This document shows positions 12,364 through 23,594 of a stretch of 64,000 nt of DNA, in pieces (positions within the stretch are counted from its first letter, which is position 1; each line of letters begins with the position of its first letter). Below the pieces are notes generated by a model, which made no database searches, was not told the origin of the DNA, and saw only the letters and a list, made by a program, of their open reading frames with translations. Both the position numbers and the translations under genes were made by a program. Source of the stretch: Helianthus annuus (lineage: Eukaryota; Streptophyta; Magnoliopsida; Asterales; Asteraceae); the NCBI RefSeq assembly GCF_002127325.2, contig NC_035443.2:147884415-147948414 (forward strand). Direction: 5' to 3'.

Positions 12364-13030
12364 CATGTTGTCCGAATTTTTCATGCTAGTTAAAGGATGT
12401 CCGAGTTTTGATATGACATATCATATCCGAGTTTTAGATGATGCAAAATGATCCGACTTTTATTTGGACATGTAGTCCGACTTTGTTTGAATGTTTATGT
12501 CCGAGTTTCCATTACAAGCAAGGTCCGACCTTTATGATATGTTGTAATGTATCCTAAGTCAATGATTATCGTTGTCTGAGCTTGTTATAAGGACACCAAT
12601 GGTCCGCCTTTGATGGACATCAAAGTGTCCGACTTTTATAGGGTTAAAGGAGCCGAGTTTTACTTCCTTTAATGTTGTCCGACCTTTCTTAAAACATGAG
12701 GGAGGTCCGAGCTTTTCATATAGGGGAGGCGTTCCGAGTTTTAACCCCCCACTTCCCTAGGTCCGAGCTTTAACCCCACCCCCCCCCTTAGCTTGTTGGT
12801 CCGAGTTTCATGAGGAACCCTCATGTCCGACTTTTGACCCCATCCCCCACATGTCCGAGTTTCACAAGGGGGTGTGCCATTTGAGTTTTGTGACTTGTTA
12901 CCCATGTCCGACTTTGTGACTCTCCATCTATGTTGTCCGAGTTTTTAACCCTTGCCACTTGATCCGACTTTTAAACAGAGGAAGCCCCCCCCCCTCACTT
13001 GTCTGTCCGAGCTTTGAATAGGGCAAGGCC
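12364..13030 (+). repeat. dispersed TCCGASTTT motif array in M 5' LTR
   Basis: About 24 copies or near-copies of GTCCGAGTTT or GTCCGACTTT, spaced roughly 20-40 bp apart, all on the same strand, separated by otherwise unrelated sequence. The same array is in the 3' LTR at about 19775-20440. Homopolymer C runs lie at about 12778 and 12987. Confidence 0.85.
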
Positions 13031-13486
13031 CTGTCTAACTTTATATGAAGTTTAAGTGAAGCTGAATGTATGTTATTAGTTATTACATGATTGAACCTGT
13101 TAAGTGTGACTGTGTTATATTCGCCAGATTGTAAAGCATGCAACTACTGTTTAGCCTGATGATCCATAAAGCGTGTTATTGATTTACTACGTTAGAATTG
13201 ACCGATGAACGTGAAATATAACTGTTATGCGTTGCTTGATGATGATTGCTTAAAGACACTTCGTGACACATGTTGCATGCGAAATCCTTGAAATCTTAAC
13301 TGATTGTGTGTACATGCATACTATAGGACGTGATTGAGTATTCGTGAGCACATAGTTTAACATACCGAGCAAACCAAGGTGAGTTCACACCCTTACTAAG
13401 GCATGGGATTCCCAAGGGCTTGGGAATGGGATTGAAGGAATAAGGTTGAATAGATTCGTACTGACACTAATACTAGACTACCATAC

Positions 13487-13797
13487 CATCGTCCTCGGTT
13501 GTGCAGGACACATACGTAAAACCTACGTATACTTATGCCACTCGCTATCCTCGGTTGTGAAGGATACTCACGTAAAACCTACGTGTACTTATACTTATTA
13601 CTATCCTCGGTTGTGAAGGATACTCACGTAAAACCTACGTGTACTTATACTTATTACTATCCTCGGTTGTGAAGGATACTCACGTAAAACCTACGTGTAC
13701 TTATACTTATTACTATCCTCGGTTGTGAAGGATACTCACGTAAAACCTACGTGTACTTATACTTACTACTATCCTCGGTTGTGAAGGATACTTATGG
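13487..13797 (+). repeat. 56-bp tandem repeat in M 5' LTR
   Basis: The string CTATCCTCGGTTGTGAAGGA recurs at 13545, 13601, 13657, 13713 and 13769, an exact 56-bp period, with a weaker first copy near 13489. Each full unit holds the inverted repeat CACGTA-AAACC-TACGTG. The last copy is incomplete. A matching array is at about 20908-21215 in the 3' LTR. Confidence 0.92.
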
Positions 13798-14247
13798 TTA
13801 CGAGTAGTCTAGTGGTTATACAACATGGGAAGCCCCCACCAATAGAACGTACTAACGGCCCAGTAGAGCCACCTGCTACAAACGAACTTACTATTACGCA
13901 TTTACTTTCTGTGAACTCGCTCAACTAGTTGTTGATTCTCTGTTACATGCCTTGCAGGTCGTTAGGTACATGGAGCTTGCACAGGTAGGAGCTAGTCGTT
14001 GTGGGCTTGGATCGTGATTGTTTCTTTAAACACTTATGACATTACATTATTATTTATGTTGGGTTTACTTACATGCTTCTGCTACCTAAACAAATGTTTA
14101 GTTTTTAACATCAATCATGTCTTGTTGAATTACATTATCTATTTTTATTATTAAATGCTATGTTCGATATGATTGATGGCTTGATCCTGGTCAGTCACGC
14201 TCCCAAGCGGTGATACTCCGCGTGTGGATTTTGGGGGTGTGACAGAT

Positions 14248-14260
14248 TGGTATCAGAGCC
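14248..14260 (+). other. primer-binding site of element M
   Basis: TGGTATCAGAGCC, the standard plant initiator-Met tRNA complement, three bases after the LTR end. Confidence 0.92.
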
Positions 14261-14565
14261 ATCGGTTATAGTGAACTTGGTTTTAATATGGGAAAACGTT
14301 TTTATTAAAACCAGACTATAACCAGAACAGTGCTCTCAACGATCCACAACGACGCTTCGCTCCACGTGCAAGACTCAACATTCTAGGTAATAAGGTTTAT
14401 GTTTATTACCTGCTTGCTAGAACTGCATAGAACTTTGCTCGTAGTATGCTTAGATTACATTGCTCATTACTTGTTATTGCTTGAGAACACCTATGTGCTT
14501 ACACTCTTCTGTCATCGCACTACTCGCGAACCATTCTCACTTACGTTACATTTGCTATAAAGGTC

Positions 14566-15874
14566 ATGGCCGGATATATCAACATGACACAAGCCCAGTT
14601 GACGGCTCTCATTAACGAACGAATTGCTGCGGCACTTGCAGCCATACAAGCAGGAGGTAAACCCTGCAGTCGTAACTAGGGTCTTTAGATCCTACACTCC
14701 TAAACCAACTTTTGTGTTTAACCTTGTCCTATTCTTATACACGATAGGTCAACACGCTCAGTCACCTGTTTACACCTTCAAAAATCTCAAGGATTGTCGG
14801 CCTAGTACCTTCAGTTGAGGGAGTTGTAGGCCTCCTCCATTGGTTCGAGAGGCTCGAAACTGACTTTGAAGTGCATGATTGCCTGAGTTTCGTAGGGTAA
14901 AGTTTGCTTCTAGAACACTCGAAGGTGCTGCATTAACCTGGTGGGAAGCACAGGTTCAGATGTTAGGGCTGGCAGCTGCTAATGCCACCCCCTGGAACGA
15001 GTTCAAGGACCTAATTAAGGAAGAGTTTTGTAGTCGTGAAGACATCCACAAACTAGAGGTAGAGTTCCTCAACCTACAAATGGTGGGGTCTGAAATTGAA
15101 GTTTATACGAAGAGATCGAATGAATTAGCCACATTTTATCCTACTATGGTAGACCCTCCCACCAAACGTATCGAGCTGTATCTCAAGGGTCTGGTGCCAG
15201 AAATTCAGAGTCATGTGACTGCAGCTAACCTTGGCACTATCCAGCAAGTCACTCGTCTTGCTTATCGTCTCACAGATCAGGCAGTGGATCAGAACAAGCT
15301 GCCAAAACGCATCAGTGCTACCACTACTGCTGTCACTACTTCTGCTACTCCCAGTGACAACAAAAGAAAATGGGATGGGGATTCCAGCAAGGGATCAGCT
15401 CCAGTTCAGTCACAGGTTCAGCAGCGAAAGACTGACCGTTATCAGAGTCCCAGTCAGCACTCTTCAGGCAACCAGGGGCAGGGTGGATATCGGGGAATTC
15501 ACCCACTATGTAACAGGTGCAACAGATACCACAGTGGACGGTGTCGCAAGGAACGATGTCAGAGATGTCTCAAGATTGGTCATGAAGCTAAGGATTGTCG
15601 AAACTCACGTCCTGTAACTCAAGAACAACAACGACCGCCTCAACCTTCACAGAACCAGCAACTGCAACTACCAGCTCCACAGAACACACAGCAGCAGCCA
15701 CAGCGTGGGAACGGGGGATGTTTCCAGTGTGGGGCTGAAGGTCATTTTAAACGCGATTGCCCTCAATTAAACCAGGACCAGACTCAGAACCACGACAATG
15801 GAAATAGGGACGACAACGGGGATAGCGTTGGGGGAAGCAATGGAAACCATGACGCCGGGACAGCGTGTACATGA
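14566..15874 (+). pseudogene. Gypsy M gag, frameshifted
   Basis: The likely original start is ATG 14566 (MAGYINMTQAQLTALINERI...), which hits stops within about 40 codons. The capsid reading resumes in the open frame 14879-15874 (TWWEAQVQMLG, then EFCSREDIHKLEVEFLNLQM). It ends with two cysteine-rich zinc-knuckle regions: a CNRCNRYHSGRC/CQRCLKIGHEAKDC pair and CFQCGAEGHFKRDC. A frameshift at about 15863 breaks the join to protease; in another frame the expected MIGQGDARND segment follows. Capsid and RNA-binding function are known for the family; this copy cannot make the full protein. Confidence 0.88.
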
Positions 15875-16110
15875 TTGGTCAGGGTGACGCAAGGAACGAT
15901 CACATCGTAATAAGGGGTAAGTTTCTTCCCGACGACTTTTATGTTACTGTCTTGTTTGTTTTGGGTGTGGATACCAGTTATATGTTCTTGTAAGATAGTC
16001 AAATGTCGTAGTGTTAGCTTATGATGCAAGTCTAGAGGCCATTCATAGTTCTGGATTGTAATCTTATCCTCGCTGGTCAGACGTTTCCTATCGACCTCAT
16101 TCCTACAGTT
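15875..16110 (+). pseudogene. Gypsy M protease remnant, mostly deleted
   Basis: Fragments match the start of the N protease (GQGDARND, GKFLPDDFYVT) and its middle ([12 protein letters not shown]), with stops between. Where N has DSGAD, this copy reads a changed LGVDT. The sequence then jumps to the RT leader (about 16120, [10 protein letters not shown]), so roughly the last two thirds of the protease-to-RT linker are gone. Confidence 0.75.
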
Positions 16111-16968
16111 CTGGACAGCACCTATAGCTCGCGCACCGTATCGTTTGGCTCCAACTGAACTGGAAGAACTGTCAAAGCAACTACAAGAGCTCTTGGATAA
16201 GGGTTTCATTCGTCCAAGCTCTTCGCCTTGGGGAGCTCCAGTACTATTCGTGAAAAAGAAGGATGGCACTTTCAGGATGTGCATTGATTACCACGAACTG
16301 AACAAGGTCACAGTGAAGAACCGCTATCCTCTTCCTCATATTGACAACTTATTCGACCAGTTGCAAGGGTCGAGTTACTATTCCAAGATTGATCTAAAGT
16401 CAGGGTATCATCAGCTGAGAGTCCGGGATGAGGACGTCTCAAGGACAGCATTCAGAACTCACTGCGGTCATTACGAGTTCCTAGTCATGCCATTTAGGCT
16501 TACGAACGCGCCTGCAGTTTTCATGGATCTTATGAACAGGGTGTGCAGACCCTACCTAGACAAGTTCTTCATTGTTTTCGTCGACGACATTCCGCCCTAC
16601 TCCAAGAGTCAGGAGGAACACGAGCAGCACTGACATCTTATCTTGGAACTTCTTCGAAAGGAACAACTATACGCCAAGTTTTCAAAATGCGACTTCTGGC
16701 TTCGTGAAGTCCACTTCTTAGGCCATGTGGTGAACAGCGATGGGATTCGTGTCGATCCATCCAAAGTAGATTCGATCAGGAACTGGCCTGCATCGCGTAC
16801 ACCAATGGAAATACGCCAATTATTGGGTTTGGCGGGGTATTACAGACGATTTATTAAAGACTTCGCCAAGATCGCACAGCCACTCACAATGTTGACACAG
16901 AAAGGTGTTACCTATCGTTGGGGAGATTCCCAGGAAAACCGTTTTTCAGTACTTAAAGGATAGGCTTT
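16111..16968 (+). pseudogene. Gypsy M reverse transcriptase, disabled
   Basis: Open frame 16145-16633, then a stop at 16631-16633 and continuation 16643-16963 in the same frame. Recognisable parts are [44 protein letters not shown] and [12 protein letters not shown]. The catalytic box reads FVDDIPPYS where N has FIDDILIYS, so two hydrophobic residues beside the Asp pair have become Pro. A frameshift near 16920 separates it from RNase H. The enzyme would copy element RNA into DNA; this copy is very unlikely to work. Confidence 0.9.
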
Positions 16969-17393
16969 GCAGCGCAACTATTCTCTCATTGCCAGAGGGC
17001 ACGGACGATGTTGTGGTCTATTGTGACGCATCAATACAGGGGCTGGGTGGTGTATTGATGCAGCGGGATAAAGTTATTGCCTACGCCTCTCGTCAACTCA
17101 AAGTTCATGAACGGAACTACACGACGCACGATTTAGAGCTGGGAGCTGTTGTTTTCGCGCTCAGGATATGGCGACACTACCTGTACGGTACCAAGTGCAC
17201 AATTTACACCGATCACAGGAGTCTCGAGCATATCTTCAAGCAGAAGGAATGGAACATGCGTCAACGATGATGGGTCGAGTTACTTAATGATTACGAATGC
17301 GCCATCAAGTACCTCCAGGCAAAGCCAATATTGTGGCTGACGCTCTCAGCCAAAAGGATACTTTACCTAGGAGTGTACGAGCTTTGCAGCTCA
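16905..17393 (+). pseudogene. Gypsy M RNase H, disabled
   Basis: Open frame to 17270 with the family motifs [41 protein letters not shown] and [11 protein letters not shown], so the acidic residues of the core are visible. It ends at TGA (17268-17270), where N reads CGA in the MRQRRW segment: a C-to-T change in a CpG. About 45 bases later a one-base loss shifts the frame again, before the ADALS segment. Confidence 0.88.
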
Positions 17394-18789
17394 CTATTTA
17401 GTCTGATCTTCCTGCACAGATACGAGATGCTCAGGTGGAAGCATTGAAACCAGAAAACGTGAAGGCTGAAGCTTTACGTGGCTCAAGGCAACGATTAGAA
17501 CAAAGGGTAGACGGCGCCTATTATGTAACAGGACGCATTTGGGTCCCACTATATGGCAGTTTACGAGAACTTGTGATGGATGAAGCTCATAGGTCTCAGT
17601 ACTCAGTACATCCAGGTTCGGATAAAAGTACCACGACATCAGAACTACATACTGGTGGCCTAGCATGAAGGCCCACAACGCAACGTACGTCGGCAAATGT
17701 TTGACTTGTGCGAGAGTAAAGACAGAGTACCAGAAACCCTCAGGCCTACTGCAACAACCCAGGATACCACAGTGGAAATGGGAAGAAATTTCCATGGATT
17801 TCGTTACTGGCCTGCCTAGATCTCAGCGTGGGAATGATACTATATGGGTGATCGTGGATCGGCTCACCAAGTCTACACACTTCCTGGCTATTAAGGAAAC
17901 GGATAAGTTCTCCACCCTCACAGACGTTTATCTTAAAGAAGTTGTTTCGAGGCACGGGGTGCCCACCTCCATCATTCCGGATCGGGATGCACGATTCACC
18001 TTAGAACTATGGCAAGCGATGCACGAAGCGTTTGGCTCTCGTTTAGACACGGGCACAGCTTGTCACCCTCAGACGGATGGGCAGTCTGAGCGCACGATTC
18101 AAACCCTAGAAGACATGCTTCGGGCATGTGTTATTGATTTCGGCAATGGCTGGGAAAAGCACCTCCCTTTAGTGGAGTTTTCGTACAATAACAGTTACCA
18201 CACCGGCATCCAAGCCGCTCCATTCGAGGCATTGTACGGACGTAAATGCCGGTCACCTCTCTGTTGGGCAGAGGTGGGGGATAGTCAGATTACAGGTCCG
18301 GAAATGGTAGTTGACGCTACTGAACGAATAGCACAGATACGACAACGCATGGCGGCAGCTCGTGATCGCCAGAAAAGCTACGCGGATAAGCGTAGGAAGC
18401 CATTGGAATTTCAGGTCGGGGACCGGGTTTTACTCAAAGTCTCACTCTGGAAGGGTGTGGTTCAATTTAGTAAACGAGGCAAGCTCAATCCACGGTATGT
18501 TGGACCATTCGAAATCACTGAAAGAATAGGCAAAGTAGCCTACAGACTAAACCTACCAGCTGAACTCGGTGCAGTTCACAACGTATTCCATGTGTCGAAT
18601 CTGAAAAAGTGTCTGTCAGAGGAGACCCTCATAGTTCCTTTTAAGGAACTCACTATCGACGAGCGGTTGCAGTTCGTCGAGGAACCAGTTGAAATCACGG
18701 ACCGGGATGTTAAGGTCCTCAAAAGCAAGAGAATCCCTCTTGTTCGAGTTCGTTGGAACTCCCGACGTGGCCCAGAGTACACCTGGTAA
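17394..18789 (+). pseudogene. Gypsy M integrase and chromodomain, frameshifted
   Basis: An N-terminal zinc-binding region lies in 17435-17668 ([13 protein letters not shown]), followed by a frameshift at about 17628. The frame 17665-18789 (374 codons) carries CLTCARVK, the core Asp in SMDFVTGLP, the second Asp in PDRDARF, the Glu region [16 protein letters not shown], the GPFEI region and the chromodomain start [15 protein letters not shown]. The frame then stops at TAA 18787-18789, where relatives have GAA, and reads on as REDQMKEKYPQLF. The D,D,E residues are present, so only the C-terminal stop and the upstream frameshift disable it. Integrase inserts the DNA copy; the chromodomain of the family steers it to heterochromatin. 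Confidence 0.92.
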
Positions 18790-19009
18790 CGCGAAGACCA
18801 AATGAAAGAAAAGTACCCCCAGTTATTCGGAACCAATGCAACCACTACTGAGACTGAAGCTACTACTGCGGAATTTCGGGACGAAATTCCAAATCAACGG
18901 GGGGATGATGTGACACCCCAGGAAAACCAGTGAACAATACAGCTTACCTAGCTTCCTCAGTGAGTGCGTACCAAATTTCGGGACGAAATTTCTTTCAAGT
19001 TGGGGATAA
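18790..19009 (+). other. Gypsy M 3' untranslated end with duplicated palindrome
   Basis: Two copies of a palindrome: GGAATTTCG-GGA-CGAAATTCC at 18870-18890 (9-bp arms) and AAATTTCG-GGA-CGAAATTT at 18973-18991 (8-bp arms). Each is followed by a G-rich tract and then TGTGACA. The first (about 18900-18915) is a false LTR start; the second is the real one at 19010. Confidence 0.85.
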
Positions 19010-21659
19010 TGTGACAACTCGAATTTCCAAGATTTCTATTTCGCATTTATTGAACGTTCATTGTTTGTGTAGTTAATTATTTGTGCGATTAGTTGCTATG
19101 AAATTGTATACGTTTTAATACAATGAAGTGTATTGTGTGATTTGTGTATGGTTGTTTGTTAATTTAGAAAGACTTGTCAAATATGTGAACTTGGTGGTGA
19201 AACTATGAGATTGTTTTGAGATGGTGTGCTATTGTAAATTATGATATTTAGGGATGCATAGAGTAATTAGTGAAACTCTAATCATTGTTAACCCTAATCC
19301 CCTTTTCACTAATCATTTTCACAAAAACCAAAACACTGTACTCTCTAATCCTCTCTACAACCATCTTCTCATCATTCTTGGATTCACAAGTCTTTTGCAT
19401 CAAGTTTGATTGCCAATCCATCTAGAATCGAATCAAGGTAATTGCTTAATCATTGTTTGTGATTAATTGTTGATTGATTGATGCTTGTAAACCCTAGTTC
19501 TTCATATGATGAATCTGAATTTACGGAATTGATTTCTGATTATTGTGTTATGATGAATGAATAGTTGTAAGCCGATAAGATTGTTCACATAATGATTGCT
19601 TGTAATCATCGATTGAATGTTTATGAATTCTGCATATACATAATTAGGGTTTCATGATCGAAGGAGAAATAAAAACGTAACTGATGCAATCTCATGGAAC
19701 AGGAACATTCGTATGTTTAATTGTTTGTTTGAGGTTTGCGAATGAACATAGTCTGAGTTTTGTTATGTAGATACATGTTGTCCGAATTTTTCATGCTAGT
19801 TAAAGGATGTCCGAGTTTTGATATGACATATCATATCCGAGTTTTAGATGATGCAAAATGATCCGACTTTTATTTGGACATGTAGTCCGACTTTGTTTGA
19901 ATGTTTATGTCCGAGTTTCCATTACAAGCAAGGTCCGACCTTTATGATATGTTGTAATGTATCCGAAGTCAATGATTATCGTTGTCTGAGTTTGTTATAA
20001 GGACACCAATGGTCCGACTTTGATGGACATCAAAGTGTCCGACTTTTATAGGGTTAAAGGAGCCGAGTTTTACTTCCTTTAATGTTGTCCGACCTTTCTT
20101 AAAACATGAGGGAGGTCCGAGCTTTTCATATAGGGGAGGCGTTCCGAGTTTTAACCCCCCACTTCCCTAGGTCCGAGCTTTAACCCCACCCCCCCCTTAG
20201 CTTGTTGGTCCGAGTTTCATGAGGAACCCTCATGTCCGACTTTTGACCCCATCCCCCACATGTCCGAGTTTCACAAGGGGGTGTGCCATTTGAGTTTTGT
20301 GACTTGTTACCCATGTCCGACTTTGTGACTCTCCATCTATGTTGTCCGAGTTTTTAACCCTTGCCACTTGATCCGACTTTTAAACAGAGGAAGCCCCCCC
20401 CCCCCCCCCTTCACTTGTCTGTCCGAGCTTTGAATAGGGCAAGGCCCTGTCTAACTTTATTTGAAGTTTAAGTGAAGATGAATGTATGTTATTAGTTATT
20501 ACATGATTGAACCTGTTAAGTGTGACTGTGCTATATTCGCCAGATTGTAAAGCATGCAACTACTGTTTAGCCTGATGATCCATAAAGCGTGTTATTGATT
20601 TACTACGTTAGAATTGACCGATGAACGTGAAATATAACTGTTATGCGTTGCTTGATGATGATTGCTTAAAGACACTTCGTGACACATGTTGCATGCGAAA
20701 TCCTTGAGAACTTAACTGATTGTGTGTACATGCATACTATAGGACGTGATTGAGTATTCGTGAGCACATAGTTTAACATACCGAGTAAACCAAGGTGAGT
20801 TCACACCCTTACTAAGGCATGGGATTCCCAAGGGCTTGGGAATGGGATTGAAGGAATAAGGTTGAATAGATTCGTACTGACACTAATACTAGACTACCAT
20901 ACCATCGTCCTCGGTTGTGCAGGACACATACGTAAAACCTACGTATACTTAAGCCACTCGCTATCCTCGGTTGTGAAGGATACTCACGTAAAACCTACGT
21001 GTATTTATACTTATTACTATCCTCGGTTGTGAAGGATACTCAAGTAAAACCTACGTGTACTTATACTTATTACTATCCTCGGTTGTGAAGGATACTCACA
21101 TAAAACCTACGTGTACTTATACTTATTACTATCCTCGGTTGTGAAGGATACTCACGTAAAACCTACGTGTACTTATACTTACTACTATCCCCGGTTGTGA
21201 AGGATACTTATGGTTACGAGTAGTCTAGTGGTTATACAACATGGGAAGCCCCCACCAATAGAACGTACTAACGGCCCAGTAGAGCCACCTGCTACAAACG
21301 AACTTACTATTACGCATTTACTTTCTGTGAACTCGCTCAACTAGTTGTTGATCCTCTGTTACATGCCTTGCAGGTCGTTAGGTACATGGAGCTTGCACAG
21401 GTAGGAGCTGGTCGTTGTGGGCTTGGATCGTGATTGTTTCTTTAAACACTTATGACATTACATTATTATTTATGTTGGGTTTACTTACATGCTTCCGCTA
21501 CCTAAACAAATGTTTGGTTTTGAACATCAATCATGTCTTGTGAATTACATTATCTATTTTTATTATTAAATGCTATGTTCGATATGATTGATGGCTTGAT
21601 CCTGGTCAGTCACGCTCCCAAGCGGTGATACTCCGCGTGTGGATTTTGGGGGTGTGACA
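19010..21659 (+). repeat. Gypsy M 3' LTR
   Basis: 2650 bp, same boundaries as the 5' LTR. It differs by scattered substitutions, longer C runs (about 20393-20410) and changes in the 56-bp repeat array (about 20908-21215). The right target copy GCAGC follows at 21660. Confidence 0.92.
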
Positions 21660-23594
21660 GCAGCGCTCAACGCACGAAACGAAGGTCGGAAAACTAACTC
21701 GCACAAACCAACCGATCGAACGACCATTCGATCGAATGGACATCTGACTCGGATGGTCATCCGATCGAACGGTCATCCGAACCACGTAACCCTACACCGC
21801 CTTCACCCTCTCATACTATAAATACCTCCCTGTCACATCAACTGTTCATTGATGTGACAGCCCTATCTGAACAGCACGCTCCCAAGCTCTTTTCTCTCGA
21901 TTTCTCGCGATTCTTGTAAGTTTTCATTCTAAATCTTGTACTTCCATCATCAGCACACACTTTCTCATCATCTTCTCCATCAAATCACTGCTTTTCACCA
22001 TGAAATCACCTGATTTGGGTTGTTCTAGGGTGACGTCACCTCGGGTTTTTATGAACACTGAAGTGTGACCTCATCTCACCAAGAACGATTCGGATCTAAA
22101 GGATTTCTACATACTTTTACACTGATTTCGCCAAAATCTAAACGTTTAACAACTGATTCAAACTTTCTTTCAACTCTTTTACACTCTTCAATTCAAAACC
22201 GATGGAATCTAGGCTCGTTCAGGTTCTCCACTCATACTCTAGCCGAGAACCGGTCTGAGAACGGATTTCTACCGAAGAGAAGACTGATTCACGGGTTGAA
22301 CATGAGACTTCACCTTGAACTGTTGAGTCCGATCGAACGGGGTGATTCCCATCCGATCGACTGGGTTGGACTTGGCACGGTTTCCGTTGTTTAACACACC
22401 ATCATGCCGTCTCGGTTAAACCGCAAAACTTTTAACTTATAAAATTTTACAAGATTTTCAAAAACACCAGTTCGCTGATCGATCCGATCGGATGACCATC
22501 CGATCGAATGACTATTCGACCAGGTGTTGAACTTCAAAGTGTTGAACTTACTTAAACAATTTATCAAAACTTCAAAAAATATTAGCTTCTCAATCGAATA
22601 GCCATCCGATCGAATGACTTTATTTATACTACAACGAAAACTTCAAAAGTTCAAACATTTTATAAATACGCTTCCTCAATCGAATGACCAACCGAACGAA
22701 TGGTCATCCGTCCGGATGACCATCCGTCCGGACAGTCATCCGATCGAACCACCATCCGATCAATCATCTCACTCGACGCACCGTTATATGTTGTTCAACG
22801 CTTACACTGTCGTTCTATGCTCAGGCTAACTCTAAGTGCTCCCTTCAATCCAATACAGTCTGTGTTTAGCACTACCTACGCACTGTAAGTATACTCGATC
22901 CCTTTTTGCTTACCGCACATTTGGGTGTTACATACGTTACCTATATCAAATCACTTCGACACACCACACAAACACTTTTATACACTAACCGCTCGACATT
23001 TTATACAATGAATGTTTGTATGTTATGTTTACACAGTGATTGTTGCCTAACACCTTAGCAACGATAGTACTGTAGTTTGGACTCAGCACCTGTCGTGGAC
23101 AGGGGTTGTTAAGAGTTTTACTTCACATAGTCACAGTGGTGATAATGTGTTGCACATTCTACAACTCGCAGTCATTTCGGTTGCATATTTCATTGTCGAT
23201 AGCTTACTTGCTTCACCTTTCTACGTGTTACATGCTGGTAATGCGTAAATTGCTTTCGCTATACTTTATGCTACTAAACTTGTGTACTTACCTTTACACT
23301 ATGTGTATTGACTTTATTATAACGTATGTGACAGCTGTCTAGGATACTATGATTGCTGATCGTTATGGAATCAAGTTAGATGGTCTAGAAACCCACAAAT
23401 AAAATCTGAGTTGTCGGAACAATTATTTGTCTTTGAGAAACAATGTCTATAATAACTTTTTATGCTTTATATGTTTATGGTATTGGACATGAACGTTAAA
23501 TATATTGTCACTAATAGTGTTATGGATTCTCTTGGACAATCTGTTTCGCTCAGTGCCTCACCCCGATGTATCCGCCATCGGTTTGGGTGTGACA
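21660..23594 (+). repeat. Gypsy L 3' LTR, right piece
   Basis: Resumes the L LTR after M and matches S from about 39905 onward. It holds CGATCGAATG/CATCCGATCG-type motif clusters at about 21705-21790 and 22475-22760, and TATAAATACC at about 21818 as a likely TATA box. It ends GTTTGGGTGTGACA. Confidence 0.88.

Larger units (their letters stand above)
11600..14244 (+). repeat. Gypsy M 5' LTR
   Basis: Runs from TGTGACAACTCGAATTTCC to TTTTGGGGGTGTGACA. It matches 19010-21659 throughout. It holds two internal repeat systems, described separately: a dispersed TCCGAG/CTTT motif array and a 56-bp tandem repeat. Confidence 0.92.
11600..21659 (+). mobile_element. Gypsy element M (Tekay-like chromovirus), full length, disabled
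   Basis: A 10,060-bp element with both LTRs (2645 and 2650 bp), an exact initiator-Met primer-binding site, gag, RT, RNase H, integrase and chromodomain, inserted in the L 3' LTR. The target-site duplication is GCAAC/GCAGC. By eye the LTRs differ at about 20-30 sites plus repeat-length changes, so the insertion is moderately old. Most of the protease region is deleted, and several stops and frameshifts disable the polyprotein. The chromodomain-type C-terminus supports chromovirus assignment. Confidence 0.92.
6554..23594 (+). mobile_element. Gypsy element L (internally deleted), split by element M
   Basis: Ty3/Gypsy chromovirus in plus orientation. Parts: truncated 5' LTR (6554-8104), primer-binding site (8108-8120), gag remnant, a sliver of RT, integrase C-terminus with chromodomain (to 11102), and a 3' LTR in two pieces (11136-11599 and 21660-23594) separated by element M. 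Protease, most of RT and all of RNase H are missing, so it is not autonomous. Its LTR family is that of the solo LTR at 39420-42151. Confidence 0.85.

Noticed and set aside
13487..13797. CRISPR-like array
   Set aside because: The 56-bp units are tandem without unique spacers, lie in a plant LTR and recur in the other LTR.
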